Source: Myxococcota bacterium (GTDB taxonomy: Bacteria; Myxococcota; XYA12-FULL-58-9; JALHOP01). Taken from it: a stretch of 64,000 nt of DNA. Location: assembly GCA_022842935.1 (NCBI GenBank), contig JALHOP010000003.1, positions 422,518-486,517 on the forward strand, read 5' to 3'. The notes under the pieces are model-generated. The model did no database searches. It worked only from the letters and a program-made list of their open reading frames with translations, and was not told the origin of the DNA. The position numbers and the translations under genes are program-made. This document shows, piece by piece, positions 17,252 through 26,454 of the stretch (position 1 is the first letter of the stretch; each line of letters opens with the position of its first letter).

Positions 17252-19933
17252 TCAAGCCTCTGCCGAATCAACCTTCGACGGATCGAAGTCGAGTTTCTTC
17301 ATGGCATCTTTGACCACTTTGGCGGTTACCTTGCCGTCGAGCATGAGCGCGTGCAGTGTCGCAATCACGGTGCTCGCTGCGTCGATCTCGAAGTGGCGAC
17401 GCAATGCCTCGCGCGTGTCGGAGCGTCCGAAGCCATTGGTCCCGAGCGGCACCACGCGGTTCGGGATGAAGCGCGCGAGCAGTGACGGCAGCTCGCTCAC
17501 CCAGTCGCTCGTCATCACTACCGGACCCGAGTGCCCCTCGAGCGTTTTTGTGATGTAGGGGACGCCAGGCTTTTTGTCGGGCTGCATGCGGTTCATGCGC
17601 TCGACCTTGCGAGCATCACGATAGAGTTGCTGGTAGCTGGTTGCGCTCCACACCGTCGCGGCGACACCGTAGTCCTCTAAAATGGACTGGGCCTCGAGCG
17701 CCGACTTGATGATGGGGCCGCTGCCGAAAATGTTGGCGGTGAGCTTGTTCTTGCTGGCGCCTGGGGCCTTGAGCTTGTAGAGCCCGCGCAAGATACCGTC
17801 GTCTACACCTTGCGGGAGCGCGGGCATGGCGTAGTTCTCGTTGTAGAGAGTCAGGTAGTAGAAGACGTCTTGGCTCTTGTCGAGCATGCGCGTGAGACCT
17901 TCACGGATGATGACCGCGATCTCATAAGCGTACGCCGGGTCATAGGCGAGGCAGTTCGGTATGGCCATCGCCTGCAGGTGGCTGTGCCCGTCTTCGTGCT
18001 GCAGGCCTTCACCGTTCAGCGTCGTGCGTCCAGCGGTGGCGCCCAGCAAGAAGCCCCGACCGCGCGCGTCGCCGAATGCCCAGATCTGATCTTGCACACG
18101 CTGAAAGCCGAACATCGAATAGAAGATGTAGAAGGGCACTGTCGGTACACCGTGGGTCGCGTACGACGTCCCCGCGGCGGTGAACGACGCCATCGAGCCG
18201 GCCTCGGTGATGCCTTCCTGGAGCAGCTGGCCGTCCTTCTTCTCGACGTAGCCGAGCAGCATCTTTGCGTCAGCCGGCTCGTACTTCTGCCCATCGGCGG
18301 CGTAGATGCCGATCTCCTTGAAGAGCGACTCCATGCCGAAGGTGCGCCCCTCGTCGGGGACGATCGGCACCACGAACTTGCCGAACTCCTTGTCCCGCAG
18401 GAGCTTGCGCAGGAGCCGGACGAACGCCACCGTCGTCGAAGGATCGGCGTTGGCCTTCGAGGGCTGGTGCAGCTCTTCGAAGACGGAGATAGGCGGTGTC
18501 TTGACCTCAGGGTTCTTGTTCTTGCGTCGCGGTAGCGGACCACCCAGCGCCGCGCGCCGCTCCATCAGGTATTCGACCTCGGGGCTCTTGGGACCCGGAT
18601 GGTAGTAGGGGATGTGCTCGAGCTCTTCGTCGCTGACGGGGACCTCCAGCACGTCGCGGAACTTCTTGAGCTGCGCTGGTCCCACCTTTTTCATCTGGTG
18701 GGTGACGTTCGAGCCCTCGAAGCCCTCGCCGAGCGCGAAGCCCTTTACTGTCTTGGCAAGGATGACCGTTGGCGCGCGCTCGGACTTGCAAGCCCAGTGG
18801 TAGGCCGCGTTGAGCTTCGACATGCTGTGTCCGCCGCGGCGGATGGTGCGGAGCTGTTCGTCCGACAGGTCCGAAAAGATCTCGAGAAGTCTGGGATCGT
18901 TCTGGGTCAGGTGCTGGCGGATGTAGGCGCCAGTCTCGCTCGTGTAGCGCTGGTACTCGCCGTCGACGAGCTGGTTCAAGCGTTGCACCAGCACGCCATC
19001 GAGATCTTTGGCGAAGATCGGATCCCACTCGTGGCCCCAGACCACCTTGATGACGTTCCAGCCAGCGCCACGGAAAACGCCCTCGAGCTCCTGTATGACC
19101 TTTCCGTTTCCACGGACAGGACCGTCGAGGCGCTGCAGATTGCAGTTGACCACGAACACGAGGTTGTTGAGACCCTCGCGGGCTGCGATGGTCAGCGCGC
19201 CCAAGGACTCGGGCTCGTCGCACTCGCCGTCACCCATGAAGCACCAGACGCGATTGTTTGACGTGTCCTTCATGCCCCGGTTGTGCAGGTACTTGGCGAA
19301 CCGCGCCTGATAGATCGCGGCGAGGCCGCCGAGTCCCATCGAGACCGTGGGGAACTGCCAGTAGTCGGGCATGAGCCAAGGGTGCGGGTAAGACGAAAGG
19401 CCCTTGCCGCTCGTCTCGCGACGGAAGTGATCGAGCTGCTCTTGGGTGAGTCGCCCCTCGAGGAAGCTACGGGCGTAGATGCCGGGTGCCGAGTGACCCT
19501 GAATGAACACCTGGTCGCCGCCGCCCGGCGACTCGCGACCCCGGAAGTAATGGTTGAAGCCGACCTCGTAGAGATGGGCCGCCGAAGCGTAGCTCGAGAG
19601 GTGACCGCCGATGCCGTCGAACTCCTTGTTGGCGCGCGCCACCATGGCGACCGCGTTCCAGCGCACGATGCGCCGGATACGTTTCTCCATGTCGTGGTCG
19701 CCCGGATAATCGGGCTCGAGGCTCCTCGGAATGGTGTTCACGTAGTCGGTGTTGGTGAGCGCTGGCAGCGTCGGCGCCTGTGCGCGCGCTTTGCGCATGA
19801 CCGTGTCGAGCAAGAAGTGGACGCGACGCGGGCCATCGACAGTGAAGACGCTCTCGAGAGACTCAATCCACTCGGAGGTCTCTTGAGGGTCCCGGTCGGC
19901 CAGGGTTCCAGGCAAAACGTCGAAGTTGTTCAT
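17252..19933 (-). CDS. aceE: Pyruvate dehydrogenase E1 component, homodimeric
   Basis: 893 aa, close to the usual length (about 887 in E. coli). Thiamine-diphosphate-dependent decarboxylation of pyruvate feeding acetyl-CoA synthesis, cytoplasmic. Visible: GGHLSSYASAAHLYEVGFNH near residue 110, the ThDP motif GDGECDEPES (234-243) with NCN at 263-265, LQRLDGPVRGNGKVI, GWNVIKVVWG, and the C-terminal LGTNGFGRSDTREALRRHFE region. ATG at 19933. No aceF (E2) or lpd follows in the window, unlike the common aceEF arrangement; the genes downstream encode outer-membrane proteins. Upstream there is a degenerate fragment of an unrelated gene. Confidence 0.95.
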   Translation of the reverse strand: MNNFDVLPGTLADRDPQETSEWIESLESVFTVDGPRRVHFLLDTVMRKARAQAPTLPALTNTDYVNTIPRSLEPDYPGDHDMEKRIRRIVRWNAVAMVARANKEFDGIGGHLSSYASAAHLYEVGFNHYFRGRESPGGGDQVFIQGHSAPGIYARSFLEGRLTQEQLDHFRRETSGKGLSSYPHPWLMPDYWQFPTVSMGLGGLAAIYQARFAKYLHNRGMKDTSNNRVWCFMGDGECDEPESLGALTIAAREGLNNLVFVVNCNLQRLDGPVRGNGKVIQELEGVFRGAGWNVIKVVWGHEWDPIFAKDLDGVLVQRLNQLVDGEYQRYTSETGAYIRQHLTQNDPRLLEIFSDLSDEQLRTIRRGGHSMSKLNAAYHWACKSERAPTVILAKTVKGFALGEGFEGSNVTHQMKKVGPAQLKKFRDVLEVPVSDEELEHIPYYHPGPKSPEVEYLMERRAALGGPLPRRKNKNPEVKTPPISVFEELHQPSKANADPSTTVAFVRLLRKLLRDKEFGKFVVPIVPDEGRTFGMESLFKEIGIYAADGQKYEPADAKMLLGYVEKKDGQLLQEGITEAGSMASFTAAGTSYATHGVPTVPFYIFYSMFGFQRVQDQIWAFGDARGRGFLLGATAGRTTLNGEGLQHEDGHSHLQAMAIPNCLAYDPAYAYEIAVIIREGLTRMLDKSQDVFYYLTLYNENYAMPALPQGVDDGILRGLYKLKAPGASKNKLTANIFGSGPIIKSALEAQSILEDYGVAATVWSATSYQQLYRDARKVERMNRMQPDKKPGVPYITKTLEGHSGPVVMTSDWVSELPSLLARFIPNRVVPLGTNGFGRSDTREALRRHFEIDAASTVIATLHALMLDGKVTAKVVKDAMKKLDFDPSKVDSAEA

Positions 19934-19974
19934 GGCGGCCCGCTACTTAGCCTCAAAGGGTGCTTTCGGGAAGA

Positions 19975-20090
19975 CCGCCGCGACAGATGAAAGACAGTCG
20001 GGCGTCACCCACCTTTGGGGGTGGCCAGTCGGCCGCGTCGGCGCCATTTGGCCTGTAGGTCGGGTCCTGAGGGCCGCTCCGCCCGCGAGC
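19975..20090 (-). pseudogene. Degraded 3' end of a PMT-type glycosyltransferase gene
   Basis: This intergenic stretch aligns with the 3' end of the glycosyltransferase gene at 23213-24733 (bases about 23226-23345), at roughly three bases in four by eye. Shared blocks include ACCGCCGCGA, CGTCACCCACCTT, CGGCCGC and TGGCCTG. Read on the minus strand it still gives GPDLQAKWRRRGRLATP and, after a frame change, KVGDARLSFICRGG, against PDYPDQQARWRRSGRLTT and VKVGDVPLFSLYRGG in the intact protein. It has a frameshift and no upstream part of the gene, so it is a remnant. It may cover part of the aceE promoter region. Confidence 0.65.
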
Positions 20091-20187
20091 CGGGAGAGTT
20101 TCGTGCCGGTGACGCAGTGCATCTGCAGGACAGCAGGAAACTCGAGGCAGGGTTATGCACCGATGGTGAGGGACTGGAGGTGGACGT

Positions 20188-21801
20188 ATGCGCATCCTCT
20201 GCATGGCGTGCTGCGCCGCCACACTCGGCTGCCAGGGACTCATCGGCGATACCCCCCTTGGGGCGGCCGCGGGTGATGACGCTGAGCGTCCGTTTGTCTT
20301 CCGCGACCAACACACCGCCATCGGAGTGAGGCGGCTCACGCGCGCCGAGCTGGGGGCGACCATCGCTGACCTCGTTGGCGTGAGCGGCGCCGAAGTGGGT
20401 TTGCCAGCCGATCAGACGATCGCGTTTCTGTCGAACAATGCGCATGGGCTCAAGGTCGGCCTTGGTGATGTCGAAGCCCTGGCACGCGTGACCGCAGAGG
20501 TCGCGGCACGGGCTTTGACGACGCTCGAGCTACCCTTGGGCTGTTCGCCGCAGACCTTCGACGCCGACTGTTACGACGCGTTCGCACCCGCTTTCCTGCT
20601 CCGCGCCTTTCGCCGCCCACCAACTGTCGCCGAGCTCGGGCGCTATCGGAACCTGTTCACCGAGATCGCCGACCTCGATGGCTCCCCCGATGCCCTCGCC
20701 ACTGTCATCGCCGCGATCCTGCAATCGCCGAGCTTCCTCTATCGCTCAGAGCTCGGCGACGACGGCGAGCTCACGTCGTGGGAAATCGCAGCGCGCCTAT
20801 CGTACCTGGTTTGGGGCAGCATGCCAGACGATGCGTTGATCGAAGCCGCTGAAGCGGACAGACTTCGTTCTCCCGACGATCGCGAGACGCAGCTCCGTCG
20901 TCTGCTCGCGAGTCCACGCGCGAGTGCCAACATCGGGCGCTTCGTGCGTGAATGGCTGGGCCTTGCCGACGCTCGGCTCTCGCGCAAGGACGAGAGCGTC
21001 GTTCGCGACCTGCCGGCGGACTTCGAGGCTTCTACACGCGCCGAGACCGACGCCTTCATCGCGGACGCGTTGATAGCGTCCGCTGGAACGGTCGAGAGCC
21101 TCTATGGCGCAAGCCACGGCTTCTTGAACGCGACCCTTGCCGACTTCTACGGCATACCAGGTGTCACCGGCACCGAGCTGCGCCGCGTCGAGCTCCCTGG
21201 CCGTCAGCGTCGCGGTTTGCTTACCCAAGCCTCTGTCTTTACGGCTCACGCCAAAGAGCTCGGCTACTCGGTGGTGCAGATCGGTCGCTTCATCCGCGAG
21301 AGGGTTCTGTGTCAGGAGCTGCCGCCGCCTCCCGACGAGGCCGACACGAGCTTGCCTGCGCCACCTCCGGGGACGACCTGGAGCTACCGCGAGCAATTCG
21401 AGGCGCACGCCAAGGAGCCGGTCTGCAAGGGCTGTCATGCCTTCCTCGACCCCCCGGGATACGCCTTCTTGCCCTACGACCCTGTTGGCCGCTATCGCGA
21501 ACGCGACGAAAGTGGTCAGCCCTTCGATACGCGTGGCGAGCTGATCGAGCTCGACGGCGGCAGCGCCCCCTTTGCCGACGCCGCAGACTTCACGCGTCTC
21601 GTCGCCGAGAGTCAGGTCGCCAAGGACTGCTTTGCGACCATGTACCATCAATGGGCATACGGTCGCTCAGTAGGGCGCGACGACGTCGAAGCTTTCGGGC
21701 GCCTCCGCGACGACTTCGCCGCGAGCGGCGGTCAATTCCTGGGGCTGCTCACCGCTCTTGTTCGCGCCCCAGAGTTCGTCCGACCCGGCCCCACCCGCTG
21801 A
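20188..21801 (+). CDS. DUF1592/DUF1588/DUF1585-type heme lipoprotein
   Basis: 537 aa. ATG 20188 with GGAGG seven nt upstream. Lipoprotein signal (MRILCMACCAATLGCQG; lipobox TLGC). The order of blocks is that of the planctomycete/myxobacterial cytochrome-like family: VRRLTRAELGATIADLVG, FRRPPTVAELGRYRNLF, IAAILQSPSFLYRSE, YLVWGSMPDDALIEAAE, GLLTQASVFTAHA, FIRERVLCQELPPPP, EPVCKGCHAFLDPPGYAF with a CXXCH heme site (residues 413-417), and a final GQFLGLLTALVRAPEFV. Probably a periplasmic or surface c-type cytochrome-like protein. It is always seen beside DUF1552 proteins, as here, and the function of the pair is not established. Confidence 0.85.
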   Translation: MRILCMACCAATLGCQGLIGDTPLGAAAGDDAERPFVFRDQHTAIGVRRLTRAELGATIADLVGVSGAEVGLPADQTIAFLSNNAHGLKVGLGDVEALARVTAEVAARALTTLELPLGCSPQTFDADCYDAFAPAFLLRAFRRPPTVAELGRYRNLFTEIADLDGSPDALATVIAAILQSPSFLYRSELGDDGELTSWEIAARLSYLVWGSMPDDALIEAAEADRLRSPDDRETQLRRLLASPRASANIGRFVREWLGLADARLSRKDESVVRDLPADFEASTRAETDAFIADALIASAGTVESLYGASHGFLNATLADFYGIPGVTGTELRRVELPGRQRRGLLTQASVFTAHAKELGYSVVQIGRFIRERVLCQELPPPPDEADTSLPAPPPGTTWSYREQFEAHAKEPVCKGCHAFLDPPGYAFLPYDPVGRYRERDESGQPFDTRGELIELDGGSAPFADAADFTRLVAESQVAKDCFATMYHQWAYGRSVGRDDVEAFGRLRDDFAASGGQFLGLLTALVRAPEFVRPGPTR

Positions 21802-21815
21802 ACGAGGAGTCTGCC

Positions 21816-23183
21816 ATGACGTACCGCAAGCTCGATCGCAGGGAGATCCTCAAACACGCGGCGATGGCCGCGCTCATCGGCCCGGTCATGCGTGCGACCA
21901 TGGCCCGCGCGGCCGACCCACCGATCCGCCGCTTGGTGGTGGTCTTCCAGCCCAACGGGCTGACATACATCGATGCGGGACCCAACGGCGGCGAGACGAG
22001 CTGGGACGTCGGCGATCACTTCCGACCATACGACCGCCACAAGAGTGACCTCATCGCCTTCTCGGGCATGCACATCGGCGGTATGCAGTTCGGCACCTAC
22101 CGGGAAAGCGGGCACGCGGCGGGCGCGCGGAGCTGCCTCACCTGTATGCCCGACGGCGGCAATGACTTCGCCACCGGGCCGTCCATTGACCAGTTCGTGG
22201 CCCGCAAGCTGTTCGAGCAGCGGCTTGCGCCATACGTCAAGGCGCCGGTCTATGCCGTCGGGGGGAACGGTGCCGACCCGGCCAACCACTGGCAGCCCTG
22301 GTACGAATCGTCGGGTCGCAAGGCCTCCATCACCTTGAGTCCGCGCGCTGCCTTCGATGGTCTGTTCGCCGGGTTCACCGCCAGTACGGGAACCACCATC
22401 GACCGCGTCATCGCGCGCAAGAAGAGCATCCTCGACCTGGCGCACGCGGACTGCAAGGCCATGTTGCCTGCGCTCCCCGCCGAAGGCCGCGAGCTCGTCG
22501 ACTATCACTGCGAGCGGATCCGTGAAGTCGAGCAGAGCTTGAATGCGATGGCACCCGTTGGCACGTCGTGTGAGGTGCCCAACGCCGCGCTTGCGAGCGT
22601 GCAGGGCCGCGACATCTACAGCCCCTCGAGCTATCCAGCCCTTGCGGGCTTCTTCTTCAAGCTCATCGACGCCGGTCTTCGTTGCGACCTGACCCGCGTT
22701 GCTGGCCTCGAGTTCGGCTACGCCGCGACACGTTTCAACATGCCGTGGGTGAACGCGCCGCTCATCGGCGAAGTCGGCACGGGTGAGTACAACGTCAACG
22801 ATCACCACTCGTACCATCACGTTGGCAATCGCGAGATCTTGGGTCGCTTCATGACCTGGTACGCTGACCAGATCGCGACCTTCGTCGACCTGTTGAAGGC
22901 GCCAGGGCCTGACGGCACGCGCCTGCTCGACTCGACCATGGTGCACGTCACCAACGAGTTCGGCGGTGATGGCACCCCGAGCAACCACTACAACGGCAAC
23001 GTTCCGATGTTCGTGTTCGGCGGCGGCAACACTTTTCGTACGGGTCGTCACCTTCGCTTCGACAACGACGGAAGGCACCATCACGCCCTGATGGTGTCGC
23101 TCATCAAGGGGATGGGCATCACCGGGGTCGAGCAGTTCGGCCATACCGCAGCCGGCAGTGGTCCGCTGACGCGGATGTATTAG
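21816..23183 (+). CDS. DUF1552 family protein
   Basis: 455 aa from ATG 21816, with GAGG nearby, 14 bp after the preceding stop, so co-transcribed. The N-terminus KLDRREILKHAAMAALIGPVM resembles a Tat signal (RRE plus hydrophobic stretch), implying export in folded form. Family marks: FQPNGLTYIDAGP, HKSDLIAFSGMHIGG, GGNDFATGPSIDQFVA, the helix SILDLAHADCKAML, and C-terminal GGNTFRTGRHLRFDNDGRHHHALMVSL-type stretch. The fold is related to the sulfatase/alkaline-phosphatase-like DUF1501 group; no activity has been established. Confidence 0.85.
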   Translation: MTYRKLDRREILKHAAMAALIGPVMRATMARAADPPIRRLVVVFQPNGLTYIDAGPNGGETSWDVGDHFRPYDRHKSDLIAFSGMHIGGMQFGTYRESGHAAGARSCLTCMPDGGNDFATGPSIDQFVARKLFEQRLAPYVKAPVYAVGGNGADPANHWQPWYESSGRKASITLSPRAAFDGLFAGFTASTGTTIDRVIARKKSILDLAHADCKAMLPALPAEGRELVDYHCERIREVEQSLNAMAPVGTSCEVPNAALASVQGRDIYSPSSYPALAGFFFKLIDAGLRCDLTRVAGLEFGYAATRFNMPWVNAPLIGEVGTGEYNVNDHHSYHHVGNREILGRFMTWYADQIATFVDLLKAPGPDGTRLLDSTMVHVTNEFGGDGTPSNHYNGNVPMFVFGGGNTFRTGRHLRFDNDGRHHHALMVSLIKGMGITGVEQFGHTAAGSGPLTRMY

Positions 23184-23212
23184 GCTCTGCGCGTCTCGGG
23201 CTCACCCACGGC

Positions 23213-24733
23213 TTAGTTGGTCGCCGGACCGCCGCGATAGAGGGAAAACAGAGGGACGTCACCCACCTTGACGGTGGTGAGGCGGCCGCTTCTGCGCCAC
23301 CTGGCCTGCTGGTCGGGATAGTCTGGCCAGCGCCGCTCGTGCGTGAGGACGACGATGTCCGCCTGCTCGGGCGCCGCGGCGGTGAAGCCCCAGTTGCGTA
23401 GATAGCTAGCGTACTCCTTGGGGTTCGGTAGGACAGCGACCCGACCCCGCGGCCCGACGTGGTCGGCGAGCGCTTGCCTCAAGGCTGGGTACCCGAGGTC
23501 ATAATACTGACGCTCGAAGCCAGCGCGGGTGGCGCCGCGCACGCCGCCGACCAGCTCGTTGTAGTAGGACAGCCAGTAGCCGCGGTAGGCCACGACCCCG
23601 ATGGCCGCGGGTACCATGCACCCCGCGAGAAGGGCGTAGCGAGCGAATGGCTTTGCGAGCTCGCGAGCAGCCATTGCGAAGCCCAAGCCTGCGAGCATGG
23701 CAATGAAAGGGAAGACCGGCAGGAAGAGCTTCACGCCGCCGTACTTTGGCGTGCCGGGCAGGCAAACAGCGACGAGCTGCGCCGCGACCTGGATGATGGC
23801 AAACCGCTTAAGCGGACTTGAGTCGGCCTTTACGACGCCGACGAGCGCGAAGACGAGGGTGACCAGTGGTGTAGTGACGAGCAGCATGGTGATGGGCGCG
23901 TACCAGGGCGCCGGCTGATCGTCGTAGAGAGCGCCCGCGAAGTAGAAAAGGATGTTGTAGTGGTTCACGTGAAAGCGCAGGTACGCGCCCAGGCGTGCCG
24001 CGGTGTCGAACCACATCCAGGGCCACATGGCCAAGGTGAAGAGGGGCGCGACGATGAGCACCACGAGCAGCGCCGCCGGAATCGGTTGGATACGAAGGTC
24101 GAGACCGACACGTCTGGGTCGGTCGCGCAGTAGCCAATAGACGACCTCGCCTGCCACTGCGAAGGGGGCGTTGAGTTTGCTGCCAAGAGCTAGCGCATGG
24201 AATACGGCGGTTTTCACCAGAGTCCGTTGTTGCGGATTCTCGAGCGCTTGCAAGAACGACCAGCCAGCCGCCGTGACGAAGGCCGTCACCGTGAAATCGA
24301 GCGTCTCGGCGTGCGCATCGAAGAGGACGCGCGGCATCGCGACGAAACAACTCGCGGCGGCTAGAGCCCCTAGCGGGCCCGCGGTTGCGAGTACCCAGCG
24401 AAAGACCACGAGACACGTCCAAGCCCAGAGCATGATGATCGGCAAGCGGCAGGCCGTCAGCTCGTCGAGCCCAAAGATCCCGTGGAAGACCAGCCAACCA
24501 AGCCCCATCACGTACTTCGCGACCGGGGGATGTTCGTGGTTCGGCGCGAACGCGGCGTCTAGGGTGGCACGCGACCAAGACGAAGGTGCCCAAACATGGG
24601 AAAGCCAGCTCGCGTAGCTCTTTGCCGCGGGCACGTAGAAGCGCATGTCGTCTGTCGGCGGCTGCGCGGGCTCGAGCGCGACGCCAAGAAGCACCAATCC
24701 GACAAATATGCTAAGGCGGACAAGTTGCTTCAC
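23213..24733 (-). CDS. PMT/ArnT-type (GT39/GT83-like) membrane glycosyltransferase
   Basis: 506 aa with about ten transmembrane helices. The N-terminal periplasmic loop carries the acidic pair of the family (PPTDDMRFYVPAAKSYASWL), followed by NHEHPPVAKYVMGLGWLVF, where HPP and the Lys are typical of undecaprenyl/dolichyl-phosphate-sugar-dependent transferases. A soluble C-terminal domain (HERRWPDYPDQQARW...) follows. GTG start overlapping the upstream stop (GTGA), so it is translated together with the preceding gene. Acceptor and sugar unknown. A degraded copy of its 3' end lies 3.2 kb away. Confidence 0.75.
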   Translation of the reverse strand: MKQLVRLSIFVGLVLLGVALEPAQPPTDDMRFYVPAAKSYASWLSHVWAPSSWSRATLDAAFAPNHEHPPVAKYVMGLGWLVFHGIFGLDELTACRLPIIMLWAWTCLVVFRWVLATAGPLGALAAASCFVAMPRVLFDAHAETLDFTVTAFVTAAGWSFLQALENPQQRTLVKTAVFHALALGSKLNAPFAVAGEVVYWLLRDRPRRVGLDLRIQPIPAALLVVLIVAPLFTLAMWPWMWFDTAARLGAYLRFHVNHYNILFYFAGALYDDQPAPWYAPITMLLVTTPLVTLVFALVGVVKADSSPLKRFAIIQVAAQLVAVCLPGTPKYGGVKLFLPVFPFIAMLAGLGFAMAARELAKPFARYALLAGCMVPAAIGVVAYRGYWLSYYNELVGGVRGATRAGFERQYYDLGYPALRQALADHVGPRGRVAVLPNPKEYASYLRNWGFTAAAPEQADIVVLTHERRWPDYPDQQARWRRSGRLTTVKVGDVPLFSLYRGGPATN

Positions 24734-25602
24734 TGCCGCCTCGCGGTGATGCGCAGGCGCACAGCGAGGTGACGCTGACCGTCCGCGCTCGTGCGGAGCG
24801 TGAGCGTGACCGGCGCATGTGAGCCGGGCGTCGTTGGGAAGCGTGCGGCCAGCACCCCTTGCGCCGCCGAGCGCGTGTATTTGCGGACCAGCGGACCGGC
24901 CTGCAGCTCGAGCTCGACGGGGGCTCCGTTGCGGGCGACGCCGTCATCGAGCGCCGCTTCGAGAACGATGGTGTCGGAGAGCTGCAGCTCGGGCAGGGCG
25001 ATCTTCAAGTCGTGTCCCGTCACCGGGTGTGCCCAGGTCCCAGGCCACGCCCCGCCGTTGACGGTCAGCTGGGCGGGCCCGACGCGGTTCCAGCTTGGTC
25101 GACCCGGGCAATGCAGCCCGTCGGACTCGCGGAGGTTACACGTGATGCTGGTCTCGCCTTCGAGAGTGACCGTCACTTGGTCGAGGTCGCGGGCGAGGTC
25201 GAAGATGACGCGTTCGCCGCTGGGGTTGTCGTAGCGGACGAGCTCGACGTCGCCGAAGGAGCGACGTTCGAGCTCCGCCCCCAGACCTTTGAGCGTTGTT
25301 CCTCGCGGGCCTAGCGTTACGAAGCTTGACCAACGCGTCAGCAGCGCGAGCTTTGCCGGGAGCGCGTCACTCGCAGGCAGGTGCATGGGAAGACGATCGA
25401 GCGCTTCGGTCTGCTCCGGCGGACTGACGACTACGAAGGTGGTGGGGTCGTAGCTCGCTAGCGCGGCGACCGCCTCTTCGAAACCGGGCCGCGACGCGAG
25501 CGAGGGACCTGGCACCAAACTCGTAATCGTACGAATCGTTGCGAAGAGCGCGACACCGATGAAGAGCGAGGTGAGCGGCGCCGCCCGGATGGCGTTCTTC
25601 AA
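24730..25602 (-). CDS. Hypothetical exported/anchored protein coupled to the glycosyltransferase
   Basis: 290 aa, probable TTG start at 25602. A single N-terminal hydrophobic segment (LTSLFIGVALFATIRTITSL) suggests a membrane anchor or uncleaved signal. The following domain contains DPTTFVVVSPPEQTEALDRL, and the C-terminal half is beta-rich (LQVTVTLEGETS-like strands; HLAVRLRITARRQ). It overlaps the glycosyltransferase by 4 nt. I do not recognise the family; the coupling suggests it acts with the transferase, perhaps in the periplasm. Confidence 0.6.
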   Translation of the reverse strand: MKNAIRAAPLTSLFIGVALFATIRTITSLVPGPSLASRPGFEEAVAALASYDPTTFVVVSPPEQTEALDRLPMHLPASDALPAKLALLTRWSSFVTLGPRGTTLKGLGAELERRSFGDVELVRYDNPSGERVIFDLARDLDQVTVTLEGETSITCNLRESDGLHCPGRPSWNRVGPAQLTVNGGAWPGTWAHPVTGHDLKIALPELQLSDTIVLEAALDDGVARNGAPVELELQAGPLVRKYTRSAAQGVLAARFPTTPGSHAPVTLTLRTSADGQRHLAVRLRITARRQ

Positions 25603-26003
25603 CGGGGCCGGCCTTCGTGGCTTCTCGGCTTGCGGAAGCGGGGTATGCGTTGAACGATCTTCACGCCTGCCGCCTCTTTAGAAGCGCGTCTATGGTGCTG
25701 GCAAGTGCGATGCTCCTACCTTTGCGAAGCGGCACCGCATACGCGCCACGCCGAAGCAGAACGCACGCGCGAAGCCGTCGAGCGTTTGTTGACCGTCGTA
25801 CCCGACCACCCTGGCGCCGACGCCATCACAAAGAGCGTCGAAGGTATCTGACTGCCCCTCGCAGGACCTTGCGCGGGTTTCCCCACCAAGCGGTCTCGGC
25901 GCCCTCTTTACGGTTAGGTGATCTGAGGGCGCACACAAAAACGGTGGAACGCGCAACCCCACGGTGCCAGCGTCGATACTGACCCCACGCTAAGGGGATA
26001 GTC
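25603..26003. other. 401-bp intergenic region with a possible gene remnant
   Basis: No confident gene. On the plus strand, codons at about 25726-25851 read EAAPHTRHAEAERTREAVER followed by LLTVVPDHPGADAITKSVEG and a TGA. This has the look of a TPR-like helix pair with normal codon bias, but a stop (25651-25653) lies upstream and no good start or RBS exists, so it may be a decayed 3' end. The remainder should contain the promoter of the 25602 minus-strand unit and that of the gene at 26004. Confidence 0.3.
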
Positions 26004-26369
26004 ATGTCCGTCACCGTCGGTGAGTTCGAGAGACGCTCGGGTGTGCAGGTCTGGCAACGGTCAGCCAATCTGCCGGCCATCGAGCCCGGTCGCTTCTACG
26101 GCGGGCTACTCATCGCGACCGGCTTCAGCCCCAACGAGCGTCTTCCCGCGCCGCATGCCGACATCTACTTCCAGGACTTCAATACCGGAGCGCAGCTATC
26201 CCGCGTGGCGGCCTACAAGCGCTTCTGGTTGAATCACGGGCCGTCCCCGAAACCCGAAGAACCGTGGCTTTCGGAGTCCCATACGCCCCTTGGCGTGCGC
26301 CCTCGGCAGGGTCTATTGGCTGGCCTCTGCGCCGCCCTTGGGCTGGGCTCGCCAGGCTCTTCGCGCTGA
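26004..26369 (+). CDS. Hypothetical protein, 121 aa
   Basis: Unrecognised. ATG 26004 with AAGGGG about 9 nt upstream; codon bias is normal. The first 80 residues look globular with aromatic residues (PGRFYGGLLIATGFSPNERL; DIYFQDFNTGAQ; YKRFWLNHG). The last 25 residues are Gly/Ser/Leu-rich (RQGLLAGLCAALGLGSPGSS) and may be a weak membrane-interacting helix. It lies 85 bp upstream of aguA in the same direction. Confidence 0.5.
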   Translation: MSVTVGEFERRSGVQVWQRSANLPAIEPGRFYGGLLIATGFSPNERLPAPHADIYFQDFNTGAQLSRVAAYKRFWLNHGPSPKPEEPWLSESHTPLGVRPRQGLLAGLCAALGLGSPGSSR

Positions 26370-26454
26370 CCAGACGAGGCGGCGACGGCGAACCCGTTGC
26401 CTCTCGGGGCAACGTGCTCTTCCCGTAGCCCGCGTCCTCCAGTAAGGAGGCGCG

